Assembly: GCA_907165065.1 (NCBI GenBank)
Contig: OU015541.1
Coordinates: 11,461,001-11,525,000 of the forward strand
Direction of reading: 5' to 3'
Source of the DNA: Caprimulgus europaeus
Taxonomy: Eukaryota; Chordata; Aves; Caprimulgiformes; Caprimulgidae
Length of the DNA: 64,000 bases
The translations under genes were made by a program, and so were the position numbers. Below are positions 45,691 to 58,985 of this stretch, piece after piece. A model generated the notes under the pieces. That model saw nothing but the letters and a program-made list of their open reading frames with translations, had not been told where the DNA came from and made no database searches. The number at the start of each line of letters is the position of its first letter. Within the stretch, counting starts at the first letter, position 1.

Positions 45691-48600
45691 TATATTCTGT
45701 GTACTGACTTGTACCAGGGTCTGAAAGAAAATGATTGCCATGAGTCCCTGGGTTATGCTTCGGGATGCTCTCCTTGCAGGTGGTCTCTGATTCAGAACTT
45801 TGGTCCTCATTCTTTTCTGAGGTTCATCACTGTTCATTTCATGTGAAGCTACTTGGAGTGGCCCAGTGGAGGCAATATTGCTGCTTTAAAATATATGCAG
45901 ATAATGTGGCTTATTATTCCTATGAGCCTCTCGAGACAAAGATTGCCTTTTGCTCTGTGTTAGTACATCCCCTCGAAAAAGTAGTCAGGGTCTTGATCAG
46001 TCCTTAGGCTCCTCATGGTGCCAAAATACATTCAGTCATTTGGGTTCTGGCTGCTTTTTCGGCTATGGCATGAGACTGGACAAAGCAACACACACAGAAG
46101 TAAGAGTTATTTTTTTCTCTATAACATACGAAGATTGAAGAGCAGGGGATCTGCAGCAGCAAGCTCCTACTGCAGAGACAAAAGGACAACCTGGGATCCC
46201 AGTGTAGGTGACTAACATGCAACCCAAATCTAGATGAGACTGCGTGAAAAGGAGGCAAGTAAAATGAGCTTACTGCAGCAAAGGCATGGATTGGAAAGCT
46301 AGCAAGAAGGTTACTTCAGACAAAGGATTTATGCTGAGTTATTTGGATAGCCCAATAGTGCTGGCTTAGGTTTAAGTACCCAGATCAGGTTTGGTCATTG
46401 TAAATAAGATTCTCTTTCAGTTGTGAGATGGGAAAGTAGACCCAGCAGTAGACGCTGGAGGTCCAGTTTACACCCTTCACATCTGATGAAGCTGTGAGTT
46501 GGTTGATGTTGTTTTCTTATTTTTTTCTTGAGAGTTTTATTTGTTGCTCATCTTGAGATATTTTAAAAGTGATCTTGATGTCCTTCCCTTTTTCTGTTTT
46601 TCACTCTCACTCATTGGAAAAAAAAAAGAAAGATTCACATGCAAAGCATTAATCCAAAAGAAGAAAATAAAAAGAGTAAAAGACAAGTAAAAGGAAGAGA
46701 AGTTGACATTTCCTGATTTACCTCTCCACACCCACGCACAGAGAAGTGTCTTGCACATACACATCGAAGGAACTTAACTATGAATGCAATGTGAGATTTC
46801 ATTTTCAATTCTTACACAATGAAATGGTTACACTGAGAGAGAAAAGGAACGGGTTGGACGTGAGAGGAAAGTGCAGAGTCATTCTTTCTCTTCTTGTGGT
46901 CAATGTGTCATACCTTGGTTGTAGCTGTGCTTGGGACACTTTGCTGCAGAAAGAAAATGAAGAAAATCTAATTTGTTTGAGTATCATTGGTAAAATTGTA
47001 CTGTCACTGAATGCAAGACTGTCATGTAGATACCATGTCTTAGAGGATTGCCCCTAAAAACATAACTCTTAAAGTGTTATTGTTGTCTTCTCTCCCACCA
47101 CTTCTGTTTCCAGTTCCCTAATTTTTATTCTATTTAATTCATTTGTAAGACCTGGCTTAGACTATTCAACAGTACAAATAACATTTATGGAGATTGAAAA
47201 TTGTGGTAATTAATCATCTTTGGGTGAAATTTTAGATCAATAAAGTCAGTAGCAAAACTCCTGCAGCTTCAAGGTTTTAGGTCATGGCATCTTAGTGCCA
47301 CGAAAAATTTGTACTCTGGATGTCTTTGAAGCTTTGAGTATATTAAGGAAAAATATTGGTTTGATGTGTTTGGTCATTAGGTAGGAATGAACAATGGCTG
47401 CAAGTTTAAAGAGTTATACAGAGAGTTACAGGTTTGGTATTTCTTTTGCCCCTGCAGATCTCAAGCCCAAATCCTTTTTAAAAAGCTTTTGTGACTGCCC
47501 TGCAAACAGTTGGGGAGCTAGAAATTGAGCCATACTCTTTGTGCTAGTGGTAGCCACAATTTAGCTCATGAGTGTGCTAAAGATGCACGAGACACAAACC
47601 AGAGTTCTCCTAAGTTTCACTGGTTTTGCAGAACTAGCCATAAAAAAGCTTTCCTACGTTTGTGGCATCTTAGTTGCAGCTCACTGAAATCAGTAGCAAG
47701 ATTCCCTGTTGATCTCAATGAGCTTTTGGCTCAGATCCACAAAAATGTGATTCTCTTATTTGAACTGGGATGACTCCATTATGCAATATTTAAGTGTTTG
47801 TAACACTAGATCAGAATACACCATAGATAAATTGCAAACATGCTTATTTAATCCACATAATGGAAGAAGCTTAATCCATTTTTTCCCCAAATAATTTACT
47901 AAAGCAAAACTTCAGGGATTCCTTAAACCTCCAGGACCTGCCGTAACTAGGACTGCTTACAGTAATTGCTTTCTGGCCTTAGAAATACCTCAAATATTAT
48001 TTATAAACACTTAATTCTTCTCCCCCACCCCTCCCATATATTCTTCTTGAGTTTGTTGCACTGCCAGATGCAGACTGAAAGCGAATAATCTTTGGAGAAG
48101 CTGCAGATGTCTTATTTAGACTGAAAAATCTTGGTCATTCTGTTTAACAACAGCAACTTTCTCAGCAATCTTGGGGTTTTTTTTTAACCTAAGCAGACAA
48201 GATGGGACTATAGGTGATCATAACCCTGACAATTAACCTGCAGCAACATTGCTAAATACTGTTCTGGCCAGTGTAATGCCGAAGTTGCAGCACCTCTGCA
48301 TTTCTCACAGTGGTTAAGAAGGGGTTTGCCTGTATTTAGCAGACAGGAGGAGGAAAGCAACCAGCAGGACTTGTGCCATTTGCCTACGTCACGAGTCAGT
48401 AGCAAAAGCCATAAAAACCTCTAGTAATGGATATTTTCTTTCTCTTTTCTCAGACAGCTACAGATTTTCTAATGAGAAATTTTCCTTCGCGTATCAGTGA
48501 CAATGTTGATTTTCCAGAGTTCAAGGGGAAACTCCAACTTGCCTCTGGGCATGCAGTAAATCATCCAATATCACTCTTAAGAACTGATCATCCATGAGGG

Positions 48601-49156
48601 GCCATGATCTCATCACTGGCTTGGAGAAAGGAACAGTTGATATGAGGCAAAAGCACTCCTCGAATATGTTGTATAACTTTATATTCATTAAGAGGCTTCA
48701 GATACAAAACAACCTTCTTTGTTCAATATTTATCTTTTCATCTGCCCTGACCTGGGAACTGCAAGCACTTTGAGAAGTTAATTGAAAGCTTGCTTTGTTT
48801 CATTTTAGCTTTCAGGTCTGAAACTTTGCTTTCGGTAATGGTACTGAGAACACTTTCGTCCTGTCTGCAATAGCTCAGAAACCTTTTCCAGCCACAGCTG
48901 GGAATTCATTATTGATCACCATTGTCTTATTCCAGGAATTCTTCATTGAGATGATTTTTCTTATTGAATGGCAAGAGGAACCTCCAACCTAGGAAGATGA
49001 TTATTTCTCTCATATTTCCATTGCCAGAAGAGTCCCTCAATCACAACATGCTCTACACAGGGTTCCCATACTGTCTGTCCTCAAGGAGATGGATTTTTTT
49101 TGGTCTTTATTCCATCCTCCCTCACCCAAGTCAGCTGCCTGCCAAGAGGGACTGAG
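45691..49156. other. Non-coding sequence, no gene seen
   Basis: AT-rich with A-runs near 46617-46628 and a T run near 48177-48185. The segment 47120-47260 is another repeat-free, TAAT-rich block. A 103-codon frame at 46746-47057 is unrecognised. No exon pair or repeat element was found. Confidence 0.6.
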
Positions 49157-49191
49157 GTCTGAGCACAGATTTCAGAGATCTGTGCTCAGAC
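49157..49191. repeat. Perfect inverted repeat: 14-bp stem, 7-base loop
   Basis: GTCTGAGCACAGAT (49157-49170) is followed by TTCAGAG and then its exact reverse complement (49178-49191). If transcribed it would form a stable short hairpin; as DNA it can extrude a cruciform. The stem is shorter than a typical miRNA precursor, and flanking bases barely extend it. No T run follows on the + strand. Confidence 0.95.
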
Positions 49192-51217
49192 TCTGAGCTG
49201 TATGAGTTTCTTATGTAGTTTTTGGGAAATATTTGTGCCTGAACTGACATCTGTACATTGGCAAAAATAATTATATTCTTTTGTTATGAATAGGGTTCAT
49301 AATTTTTTTTGGAGTAGGGGCTGTTTCTTATAAGATTTAGATATAGTACTTTGTACAGTAGTGTCCATATCTGCTGGTAGAAGAAATGATTTTGCTTATT
49401 ACTTAAGAAACAGAAAAAAATTTGCAAGTTGACATTGTTATTTTGAGTAAAGCTTGAAAAGCCACAAGGTGAGTTAACATGGAGGACTGAGACATCAAGA
49501 GAGTGGTAGAATATATGCAGAGATGCATAATTAAGTGTCTACTTTTGATCATTTCTAAAGGTGGAAATTCATGAAGGACCTGATAAATATTGATTTTTCA
49601 ATAGTTCCATATTAACATTTCCTTGCAATACAATGTAGTTACCCAGCTCCATACCATTCCTTTATTAGCACAGGCCTCTACTTTACAACAGCAGTTCCCA
49701 TGACATTTTTCTTTCAAAGGACAGAGTAGGAAAAGCAACAAAACATTTAGGAGCTGAGACAACAGGCTGTCTCCCGAAGCAAGGAATAGGAAACTCAGCC
49801 AAGCATGGTCTAGATAAAAATGTCTTATTTCCAAAGAAGGGATGAATCCCAATACTTTGCATAGGGTGAAAGATGGAGCAGTACTTATTTTGACACTAGT
49901 CTTGATTTGCTGGTGATACTGGTGACATTAATAAAGTTATTTAAAAACATTTATCAATGTGTCCAGCATCAGCTGTGTCATCTTATTCTTAAGTTCAAAA
50001 TTTGTGGGTTAAATTGCCCCTAAAATCAGGAGACACGTTCAAAAAGTTCAGAAATAAATGAAAATAAACACATAAAAATGAGGAAATATCAGTATCTTTT
50101 GGGTGCTGCACCTTTTATCTGCTTTACAGATTTTGATCCTTTTGTATTACATTCTTGAATTCTTCTCCACAAGCCCAAGGGTGACACACACACTCAGTTT
50201 TTTTCTGAGATCTTTGCAAAAATCAGTGGGGTCCCAGCAATGGAGCTTAGAGTCATGTGCTGCTCATGGTAAAACCTGTGTCACCTTAGATCCACCCTGC
50301 AGCAACACTGGGAGCTTCAGAGAGCCTTTGCCCCCAGTGCTCTGCCTCTTACTTGGTTCTTGTCTAAGGAGTTAAAGCTCCAGTATTTAATGCAAATTAT
50401 TCATTTCAGTCCAGAAAACGTTGAGATCTTTTTTTTTTTATCCTTAATTAATCCAAATCTCTACGTGTCTTAATATAATGAAAGACTAAAAATAACGACC
50501 TAAACACTCTCACTCTGCCCCAGGCACTTTTTTTTTTAAACATTTTTTTTTTCAAGGGGGTTAATTTTAGACTTGGCATCTTTGCCCCATGAACTTCCCA
50601 CATGTGGTTAAAGCTACAAGCCAGGTCCTGCCACCAGCCATATTTACCAGAAACAGCAGCAGAAATTTCCAGCAGAACAGTAAAGGGGCTGCAGTTCCTG
50701 TTGTTCTGCCAGTATATTTCATCTAAAAATATTATTCATCTTGCCAACTACTTTAATGCAATTGGGGAATGGCAGAGCTGGGAAGTCAGAAGAAAAGCTT
50801 TTTGTTAAAAAATTTCAGCTCAGAAGTCACTCTGTTTTCTCCTATATTGTCTCTTACTCTTTTTATATTTTTTTTTTTTCTTTCTGTACATCTTTTTTCA
50901 CTGTTTACCCTATTTGCTTCTCAGACTTCTCCCAGTTGTGTTAATTATCATTCACTAAAATAGTGATCATTTAAGATGCCTGTGCTCGACTTTTAAACAC
51001 AACTTTTTAAAACCCTGCAGAATAAGAGATGGTGTTAGTGATCTAGCTGAAGAGTCAAAATCCTTCCTGATGTAACTACCTGGATTTACATCATAGGAGT
51101 AACCTGGAAATACTTAGGAGGAGCATGGCACACAGGCTGGGCTTTGCTGAGCCAACCACAGCCCTAATCTTTGGCTTTCTCTCGTTTCGTTGACTCTGCC
51201 ATTTCTTTTCTTTGTAG
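49192..51217. other. Non-coding sequence, no gene seen
   Basis: T-rich tracts near 50431-50440, 50529-50552 and 50867-50879. An octamer ATGCAAAT (POU type) at 50390-50397 shares the 12 bases ATGCAAATTATT with a second site at 55037. Frames here are short and unrecognised. Confidence 0.6.
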
Positions 51218-51276
51218 TTTGCTGTTGCTGAAGCAGAAGCTGGAAGATGATCAGAGAGGAAAGCAGAGACATTGAG
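51218..51276 (+). other. Candidate exon, 59 nt, good splice signals (possibly non-coding)
   Basis: A branch-point-like TTGAC and a strong acceptor (CATTTCTTTTCTTTGTAG) precede 59 purine-rich bases. These end in GAG|GTTAAGT, a good donor. The only long frame reads LLLLKQKLEDDQRGKQRH and then stops (TGA) just before the donor, so it would be a UTR, lncRNA or terminating alternative exon. The GAA/GGA-rich body contains exonic splicing enhancer-like strings. Among the candidates here its splice signals are among the best. Confidence 0.18.
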
Positions 51277-53307
51277 GTTAAGTGTCCTTGAAGTCTGTTT
51301 GTGATTAATACATTAATGAGCTTATTTGGGGAAAATCCAAAACCAACTTGTTCTGCACCTGAGCATGATCACACTAGAGCAGAGAACTCGCGGCATTCAA
51401 ACCAGCCCATTCCTAGCAGCAGAGAAGAAAAAAAAAACCCCAACACTTATGGGGATTTTTAAATAAATAATAATAAAAAAAAGAAGTTTAACTTCACTTT
51501 GATGACCTGACAGCCTCTTATTTACCAGAGCAGTAACCCTTTCCGAGAGCTGCTGTGCACTGGGCTGGATTCAGCCCATGAGATGACTCCGGTCTGCTGT
51601 GACCTTGCTGGGAAAGGAGGGGAGGGTGCTGGTGAGCTGGGATCCAGACACCTGCATGGACACAAGCTCCAAGTCACGGGGGTGCTCTTGGCTTTCAGGT
51701 TAGCTCACTGTGCTCAGTTGTCCCAGTTGAGTGCCCTGGTCAAGCTTCATGGTACTTGTGCAGTAGAAATAAACCTAACCTGCCACCTTCTATTGCTGTT
51801 TTACCTGGATATGTCAGGATACATGCAAGCAAAGAAAAAGAAGAGTCTAGATTATAAAACCAATTGTTGTTCAAAACAGTCAGAGCCAGAGGAAAGCTTC
51901 TATCAGGTGAATTTTAACCTTGCACACACTTTCATTTGTAATTATTATTTCTGACTATTATTACTATTAATTTATTTAGTGAGCTGACAAGAGTCAACGA
52001 AATAAACAATCTCTTCCCCCTGCAAATCCAGTAGTCCAAAAGTATCTGGATACTAACTAGATCTAGCACAGGCTGATAAAATCCTTACAGCCTGAACATG
52101 GGGTAGTACAGAGGAGACTTTTAAGATTTCCAAAGTGAGAAACTGAAAGATGCTGACATATTAATAGGAAAAATGCTGCAGGCGTGTGAGCAGGCTGAAG
52201 TGAGTCTGGAGTGAGCAGGGGAGATGAAGCAGGGCTGGGCAGGGTTGGGGGCAGGCATTGGGGGAGCAGAGCTGCTCCCTGCCTCCCTGGTGATTTGGGG
52301 GAATGCCCCAGACTCCCAGACTCATGCTCAGAGCCAAGTAGGAGGTTTCACTGGCCATCCAGTGTGGGGGATCCAGCCCACAAAGACTGCCATGCAAGAG
52401 AGGCATTGCCTCTGAAGAAGGTGTGATTTGGCCTCACATCTTTTGTCTGGTGGGAAAAAAGAGAGGACGTAAAAATGAGGAGGAAGAAGAGGAAATTGGT
52501 GATGGGCAATGCACAGCACAATTAACACTGCATTGCAAGATGAGCCACTTGCTTGCCATCTCTATACTGGCCTATGAGGAGTGTTGGGAGACAGTTGCTC
52601 AGGGCCCCATGTTGCACCAGCAAATGAGGTTGAGATCTGTCTTTGAGACTCTGCAGCCAGCACTTATCTCCACCATGCTCTCTTATTTGCCCTCCAATCC
52701 AAGTTGATTCAATTACCCTTGTATTCCCACCCTCCCATCCACCCATATGTTGTTTTTGGCAATTCTCAAAGGGTTTTAATTCTCTACTTTGCTTTGAGTC
52801 AAGGCCTGTATTGTCTTGGCCAGCTAGCAGCTATAAATGTGCACACTGGGATGATCACTGCCTCCTTACATTCTTTTCTGACAGTTTTTTTTCCAATGGA
52901 GGAACAATATTGGGTCAGATTGTGCAATAGCCAACCTTAAACCAAACCACATCAAAAATCCAAAGAAAAAACATCTTTAAACTGTGCTTTGGTCCACCCC
53001 TCAGAGCTGGGTGAGCTTGTAAAAACCTGAGCTGCAGTAAAGGAAGTCTTATCTTCAACAAATATGACTTGTACTACTTGAAGTTGTGGCCATCTTATTC
53101 CATGGAGCCCATATCTGAGCCTTTTTGCTCTGCAAGAGTATTGTAAAGTAGGAGACCTGGAGCTTGCAGCTATTCACAATTAAGCATAAAATGTTGAATA
53201 TGAAGAAAAAATTGTGACTATACCAGTGTTACAAATGATGGAGCATTTCCTTTCCAGGTTTTGAAAGCATCCATTTGGATTTGGGAAAAAGAGGAAAGGA
53301 CTCTGTA
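51277..53307. other. Non-coding sequence, no gene seen
   Basis: A-rich runs near 51427-51437 and 51465-51485. The region 52160-52430 is GC-richer and open on both strands without CpG excess. Frames around 51583-51954 and 52423-52940 are unrecognised. Confidence 0.6.
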
Positions 53308-53329
53308 TGTGTGTGTGTGTGTGTGTGTG
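53308..53329. repeat. (TG)11 microsatellite
   Basis: Eleven uninterrupted TG units, flanked by TGTA on the left and GTGGTGG on the right. Likely polymorphic; alternating purine-pyrimidine. Confidence 0.95.
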
Positions 53330-56300
53330 GTGGTGCTGGGGTCAGGAGAGCACTGGAGAGAGAATTCCCTGACCCTCTTCTGTGGAATCTTAATAACGTG
53401 TTAAGTTATTGTGCAGTGGAGGAATGCAATTAGCACAGCAGCCAAATCCTCCTCCAGCAGGTCATTACTGCATTAGTAAATGAAGGCTGTTAAGGCACAC
53501 AGCATCCCTAAACATACCAGAGGGGCTGCTGGCCCAACAGGACCCAGGATTGATGAGAAAACTCCCACTGCTCTCTCCCCTTCTCTATCCACTTTTCATT
53601 ATTGCTTTTGTGATCAAGCATGCGACCACATCCTCCCCATCCTCCCCTGTACCCTGTTCCTGAGACACCCTCCCAGGAGGCCTCTCTGGAAAACTGAATC
53701 ACAACCCACCAAGAGGTGTCTGTGATATATGCAAAAGCAACCCCCAGCTGTGAAGAGCTTATCACAGCCCACGGGAAAGCTTCCCCAGCCGAGTCAAGTG
53801 GGCAGAGCTGGGACTCGGAGATGTGCTCCCTGGTGAGGTGTGGAAGCAGAACAAGGCTGTTGTGTACCACTTTCAGACAAGGAGAGAGATGATCCCTTCC
53901 CAACCCTGGATGCTAAGCTGCTCACTGCTTTGTCCTGCTGTATTACAGGGAATTTTCTATCATATTTTGAGGTGCAGGTTACCAGCACTCTGCTTCTCAG
54001 CCTTAGTGGAAAGCAAGGAAGAGGTTTCTCCACTGAAGTCACTGGACACAAATTGTCCCTGTGGTTTCTCAGGTCTGACAAATGTCACCACACTTTGTAT
54101 TGCTCCTGCAGTCTCCCAAATTAGCCTAAGCACTTCCAGAGAAGCCTGCTGAACCCTGCAGATTGTATAACAAATGCATCTGGTTTTACATATTTTAAGT
54201 AATTCTGAATATTTTGAACTGTTCTGATTAGAATAAATACAAGTTGGCATCTTTTTTCCCATGATAAAACATAACAGCCTAAGGTTAGTCATAAGGGTAA
54301 TGAGAGAACCAGTGTCTTGCTCATGGTAAAGACCTCCAGCACAGCTAGGTCAGGGCATCACCCGCCTTTGGTAACTGATGATGTGTTTTAAATCCATACA
54401 ACATGTTTAGATATTGTGGTCCCTGAAACATTATACAAAATGGGCTCTATACATAATGAATGAGTCTTTCTCCCCACCAGAATGTTGAAGATTAGAGTCA
54501 TTCCAGCAAGCTTCAGGATGACATGCCATCAGAGCCAACCATGTGAGTGCTTCAAGGAGGTGGGGTAGAGGAAAGTCACTGTTGGTATTTCCTTATTTCA
54601 CTATGAAGCAAAGAGCTGATTCTAACAGAGATCTGAATCCTTTCATATGACACAACCCAATGCAATGACTTCTCATAAGGCAAATTAAAACACAAGTACA
54701 GAGTGAAAAAACAGGTCTTCTAGATTATGGCATTCTTGACCCATCTATGTCTTCAGACAAGCAGAGGGATCACAGGTAATCACTGTCCACCCAACACCAT
54801 TGCAAAGCAAATGCTCCAGATCTGTTACTGCGTGTGTCCAGCAAATGGGAATGTCTGCAGTAGCAAAGTGGTTATGTTCCTCTCAGTCAGGAACATGTGA
54901 ATTAGAGACCATAGTATGTGCTTATAAATAAATAAATAGGACTACAGTTTCAAACATATAAAATAGTGGTTTGGGTTTTTTTTAACTGGAGAACCATTTA
55001 CAGCTTTTCAGCATTAGCAATCATGTTTATATTGCTATGCAAATTATTTCTTATAGAGAGTTTACAAATTTTATGTTCATTATTAACAACTTTATGAGTT
55101 TTTCTCCTTCCTGTTTGGTGCTATCTGTAGTGCTTGGGTAATACATAATTAATGTTAACTGCTTGTGCTCTGGCCTCCGTGCCAGTTTACATTAGGATAT
55201 TTTTCCATGTCTTTTGTTTCTGGCTGTTAGAAATTGGTGTTCAATGGGACTAAAACAGCTAGATTATTTTGTGCTGCTCTTTCCACGCCTTTCATCTGTC
55301 TGAGTGAGATGATACTGGTGGATTAATCACTAACTTCTCTCCTTTTGCAGACTTGGGTTCTAAAAGATGTTTAAGCTTTTCAAGTTTGGTGATTTCCTTT
55401 TGGGCTGAGTCTTGTCTACAATTCATTGATAATGCAGCCAGGGTGGTTAAAGGTGTGATTCTTTAATGGTGTTTTCATACCACAACAGTCCTAGGTAAAT
55501 GCAAGTATGTCATCAGAAACTCCCCCAAAAGTGTCTTTCTTAATAAAATTTATTTCTTCTGGGAAATTGTCACGAACCAGAGTAGCAAAAATCATAGTAG
55601 AAACTATGTCTACGTGTCTGGGCAAACAGTTGCCTTTAAAGTAGTCTTAACCTTCCAGATTGAGTGGATTATCTTATAATAACCACTGGTTTAGATTAAT
55701 AGGCAGTCCCAGTTCAAATTTCTAGAGCAATAGGGCAGGGATGCATGTGTGGTTGTGGTGATAGTGATGGAGGGAAGTTTCAGGTGAGGACAGAAATGCT
55801 TTGATTGAGCCGTCTGTATTGGCGAACCTGCTCCCTGCTTGTCAGGCCAAGCTTTACCTTGTTACACAATGTAGGATTGCAACCTTTATCTGCTGAATGC
55901 ATCTCCCAGGGGTGTAAACACCCAGTGCTCCAGAAAGAGCAGGAAGGTCTGCTGCTTAGTGAAGAACGTCAGCACAAATGATATACAGAGAGGGAAAACC
56001 CAGCGCCAGCAGTCTGTGAAATGGAGCCTCTCCCATCTTCACTCTTAAGCCCTGGGAAATTGTAGGTCTCACCCCTGTGTTGAAGCAAGATGGTCACAGA
56101 AACAAACTCTGGAACCAATTTTTCACTGAGACATTCCCAAGGCAGCAGCTTCTCTCCCCTGTCAAACCACCAAGGTTGCTAATAAAACTTTGAGCTGCTC
56201 GTATCCTGATGTCTGACGTGCCATAGACTTGTGACAGGCTGATGCACTGAGATGGCACCATCTTCCCTTTGTGTTAAACCAGTTATTAGACACCAGAAGT

Positions 56301-58710
56301 TCAGGGTAGAACAACTGTGTGGTAATGGGAGATTTGAATATAGCAGCTTCAAATCAGTCCCACCTACTGCTTCTTGGTGAGGCATCAAGCTGAAATAACA
56401 CCCAATATTATAAACTTAATTTATCAAGAGAAATTGCTACATGCTCTGTAGCCCTGAACGAAGAGAGGACAGAAGAATCTGTATCCAGAACCTGGCCAGA
56501 CCCCATTTCTTCAAACTGAAGGGCTCTGAACACCTCTTTCTACTCCAAATTCATGAGCTTAGATGTCTGCCTTATGTGCAAGAGAAAGGTTCTAATCCTG
56601 TGTCTGTCATTCATTTCCGTGATATGCTTTTGCTTTTGTGCAATAAGAGGAGAATGTTGTGCTGTTTCTGATCCCCTGCAAGAGTTGCAAACTTATTTTG
56701 CAGGTTCTCTTGCACTAGGAAAATTAGTTTTGGGGGATCTGCTACTTTATTTACCTGGAAAGCAACAATAAAAGCATGTTTCCCCTCCTCCTAGCACCCA
56801 AGTAGAAAGAAACATATTCACAAAAACATTCTCAGGTGTTGTTCAGAGGACTAAAATCCTGTTTTTTTGAACAACTGAATGTTAGGAAACCAACTGGATT
56901 GGAGCTTGTTTTATTTTAGATTATCAGCTCTCTTTGTTCAAATCTCTGGTTTGACTTTGCAGGTATAAACTCAGTCCTGGGTGACGCAAGAAAGACTCTT
57001 TCCCTTTATTGGTGCCATCCCAGACTCCTGTTACATGGGAATAAGTAGAGTCCTCACAGTTATGTGTGCCTTGTCTTCTTGTCTCTCTCCCTTACTGTCC
57101 ATGTCATGTTTGCTCAATTTATGACACAACAACTATTCCCACTTCTTACCCTGAAGGGTCAAGCGAGCTCATAAAAAAAATCTGTCTGTCTCCATGCATC
57201 ACCACGAAGAGTGCCCATCAGGCCCAAATCAGAGTCTATTTTCTGTTGCTGAGCGATAGATGATGGTGTATAAAGGAGACAGGGGTTAATCCACGGGGTT
57301 GAGAGAGTATCAGCTGCATGTTTTAACTAGTAAAGGGGAGCACGGATTGCTGGGAAGCTGGTGAGTCAGCGGGCAAGTGTCTGTGTTTGCGTACGTAGGT
57401 GTGTGCAGGAGAACAAGAGGAGCAGACCCAGCTGTACGTGCTCTGTTACTCAGGACCAGATTTATCGGGCTGCAAGTGGATGCAGCTCCCACTGAAATCA
57501 AGGAAACATTATTCTCTCCTCCTGGCCAAGTGCACTTCTGTCGAGTGCTGCCTTGCCTTGTGCTGAGGATGCTTCTGGGCCTCTGTCAGGATGCATCATG
57601 GTAAAGCTGGATGGGGAATGAGATGCTTCTGTTTTGCAGAGGATAATTTTATATATGTAACATCTAATTCTATCACTTACAGCTGATCTTTGCCTGCTGG
57701 CCTCCCCATAAGAACTTGAATTCTTCCAAAACCCCCTATAATCTGGATTGGCAAAACTCCAAGAGTTTTATTTCATGACCATTTTTGCTTTTGTTTCTTG
57801 CTGGAATGAAATTGAGACCTTTACAACATCTCCCTGAAGAAGAGACACATACTCTGATTGCTCTATAACCCATCAGCTTGAATGCTCCCAGGAGACACAA
57901 AAGTTGCAGGTTTAGGTGCCTTTATTAATTTCTTCTTTTTTCCTCCCATAGAATAACTACCCCAGGTGGAGCTTCTGGAAGTACAATTTTGTTTAATGAC
58001 ACTGTCACACATACCATTATCACTGGTATCATAACTTGGTATCATCCAAACTTGTTCCACTTGCTTTTTTGCCCAGGGAGCACGATAATACCCTGAGCCA
58101 GACTATTAAGGGATTTGCATGCCAGCTCACTCATTTTAGGAAAGAATCTGGTTCCTTTGATGTACCCAGTGAATTTTTAATCTGGGGGTCAATAGCTGAA
58201 GCATGGCACAAAGAACAGCTCAGACATATAACTGTAAAGGAAACATAAATCTGTCATTGAATGTGCTTCTATGCTCCCCTTCCTTCCTGATTGTGGTGTT
58301 CAAACACTTCATAAATGTTACTCCGGGTCCTTCCAGCACACCTCTCTGTCAAAGCAGCTACTATTCTTATTTTAGAGGTAGGAAATTGGGCTACAGAGAC
58401 ACTGTGTCACTTCAGGGTCACCCAAGAAGACTTTCTTAGAATGGGAAACCAAACCTTGGCTTCCTCAGCTCCCACGATACTGTCCTTCCTCTCTGGAAAT
58501 ACAAGTAAATATATGTCTTTAAAAATGAGACACTGACAAAACACACAAGAAACTCCCTTCCCAGCACGGATAAGCCACTGAACAGGCATCACCCTGCTCC
58601 ACAGAATGTGTGAGGAGCCTGAGTGGCAGACGAGGCACAGCCTATCTCTGAGATGGCAATTACCTGGGTGGCACCAGTGGGTGCTGGAAGAGGCTGAGCC
58701 CATGGGTGGG
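53330..58710. other. Non-coding sequence, no gene seen
   Basis: Frames at 53508-54292 lie on both strands and are unrecognised. The AT-rich, repeat-free block 54985-55250 contains an octamer ATGCAAAT (55037-55044) and CATAATTAATGTTAA, a candidate conserved element. A perfect palindrome-like GGGTGTAAACACCC lies near 55909. A modest CpG group (five in about 100 bp, 57370-57467) overlaps a 63-codon - strand frame. Confidence 0.6.
54985..55250. promoter_or_regulatory. AT-rich, repeat-free block with POU octamer and TAAT cores
   Basis: Contains ATGCAAAT at 55037-55044 and CATAATTAATGTTAA further right. It has no microsatellite and mixed but even composition, as in conserved developmental enhancers. 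Conservation was not measured, so this is only a flag. Confidence 0.15.
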
Positions 58711-58716
58711 GTGTGG

Positions 58717-58768
58717 CGTTCCTAGAACGTGCTGGCTGAATTGGGAAAACCAGCCGTGCCCTGCGGCG
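58717..58768. promoter_or_regulatory. CpG cluster upstream of a TATA box (five CpGs in 52 bp)
   Basis: CpGs start at 58717, 58728, 58755, 58764 and 58767, including CTGCGGCGTAGG. The cluster lies 100-150 bases upstream of the TATAAAAG at 58866, a layout compatible with a promoter. It also lies within an unrecognised 162-codon - strand frame (58589-59077). Confidence 0.18.
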
Positions 58769-58865
58769 TAGGTGCTTATTGAAGCAACTATATTTCAGGG
58801 AGAGACAGACAAGCAGCCTGTTCCTCCCAGAACATGTCTGGGTCTGTCTCCTCCCAGAGAAGGAA

Positions 58866-58873
58866 TATAAAAG
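58866..58873 (+). promoter_or_regulatory. TATAAAAG box of a possible promoter
   Basis: A good TATA match followed by GGG and CAGCTG (E-box). Transcription would start near 58896. Fifteen bases further an ATG in fair context (AACATGG) opens only a 24-residue frame (58911-58985, begins MVQLRLSG). With the CpG cluster upstream this is the most promoter-like spot in the window, but TATA strings arise easily by chance. Confidence 0.15.
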
Positions 58874-58985
58874 GGCAGCTGCAGTAAGTGGATGATTTTC
58901 AGCAGGCAACATGGTGCAACTCAGACTTTCTGGGGTTAAAAAAAGCAAGTTTGCTTTCAGCAGAAGGGGGATTTCCCTTGCATGA

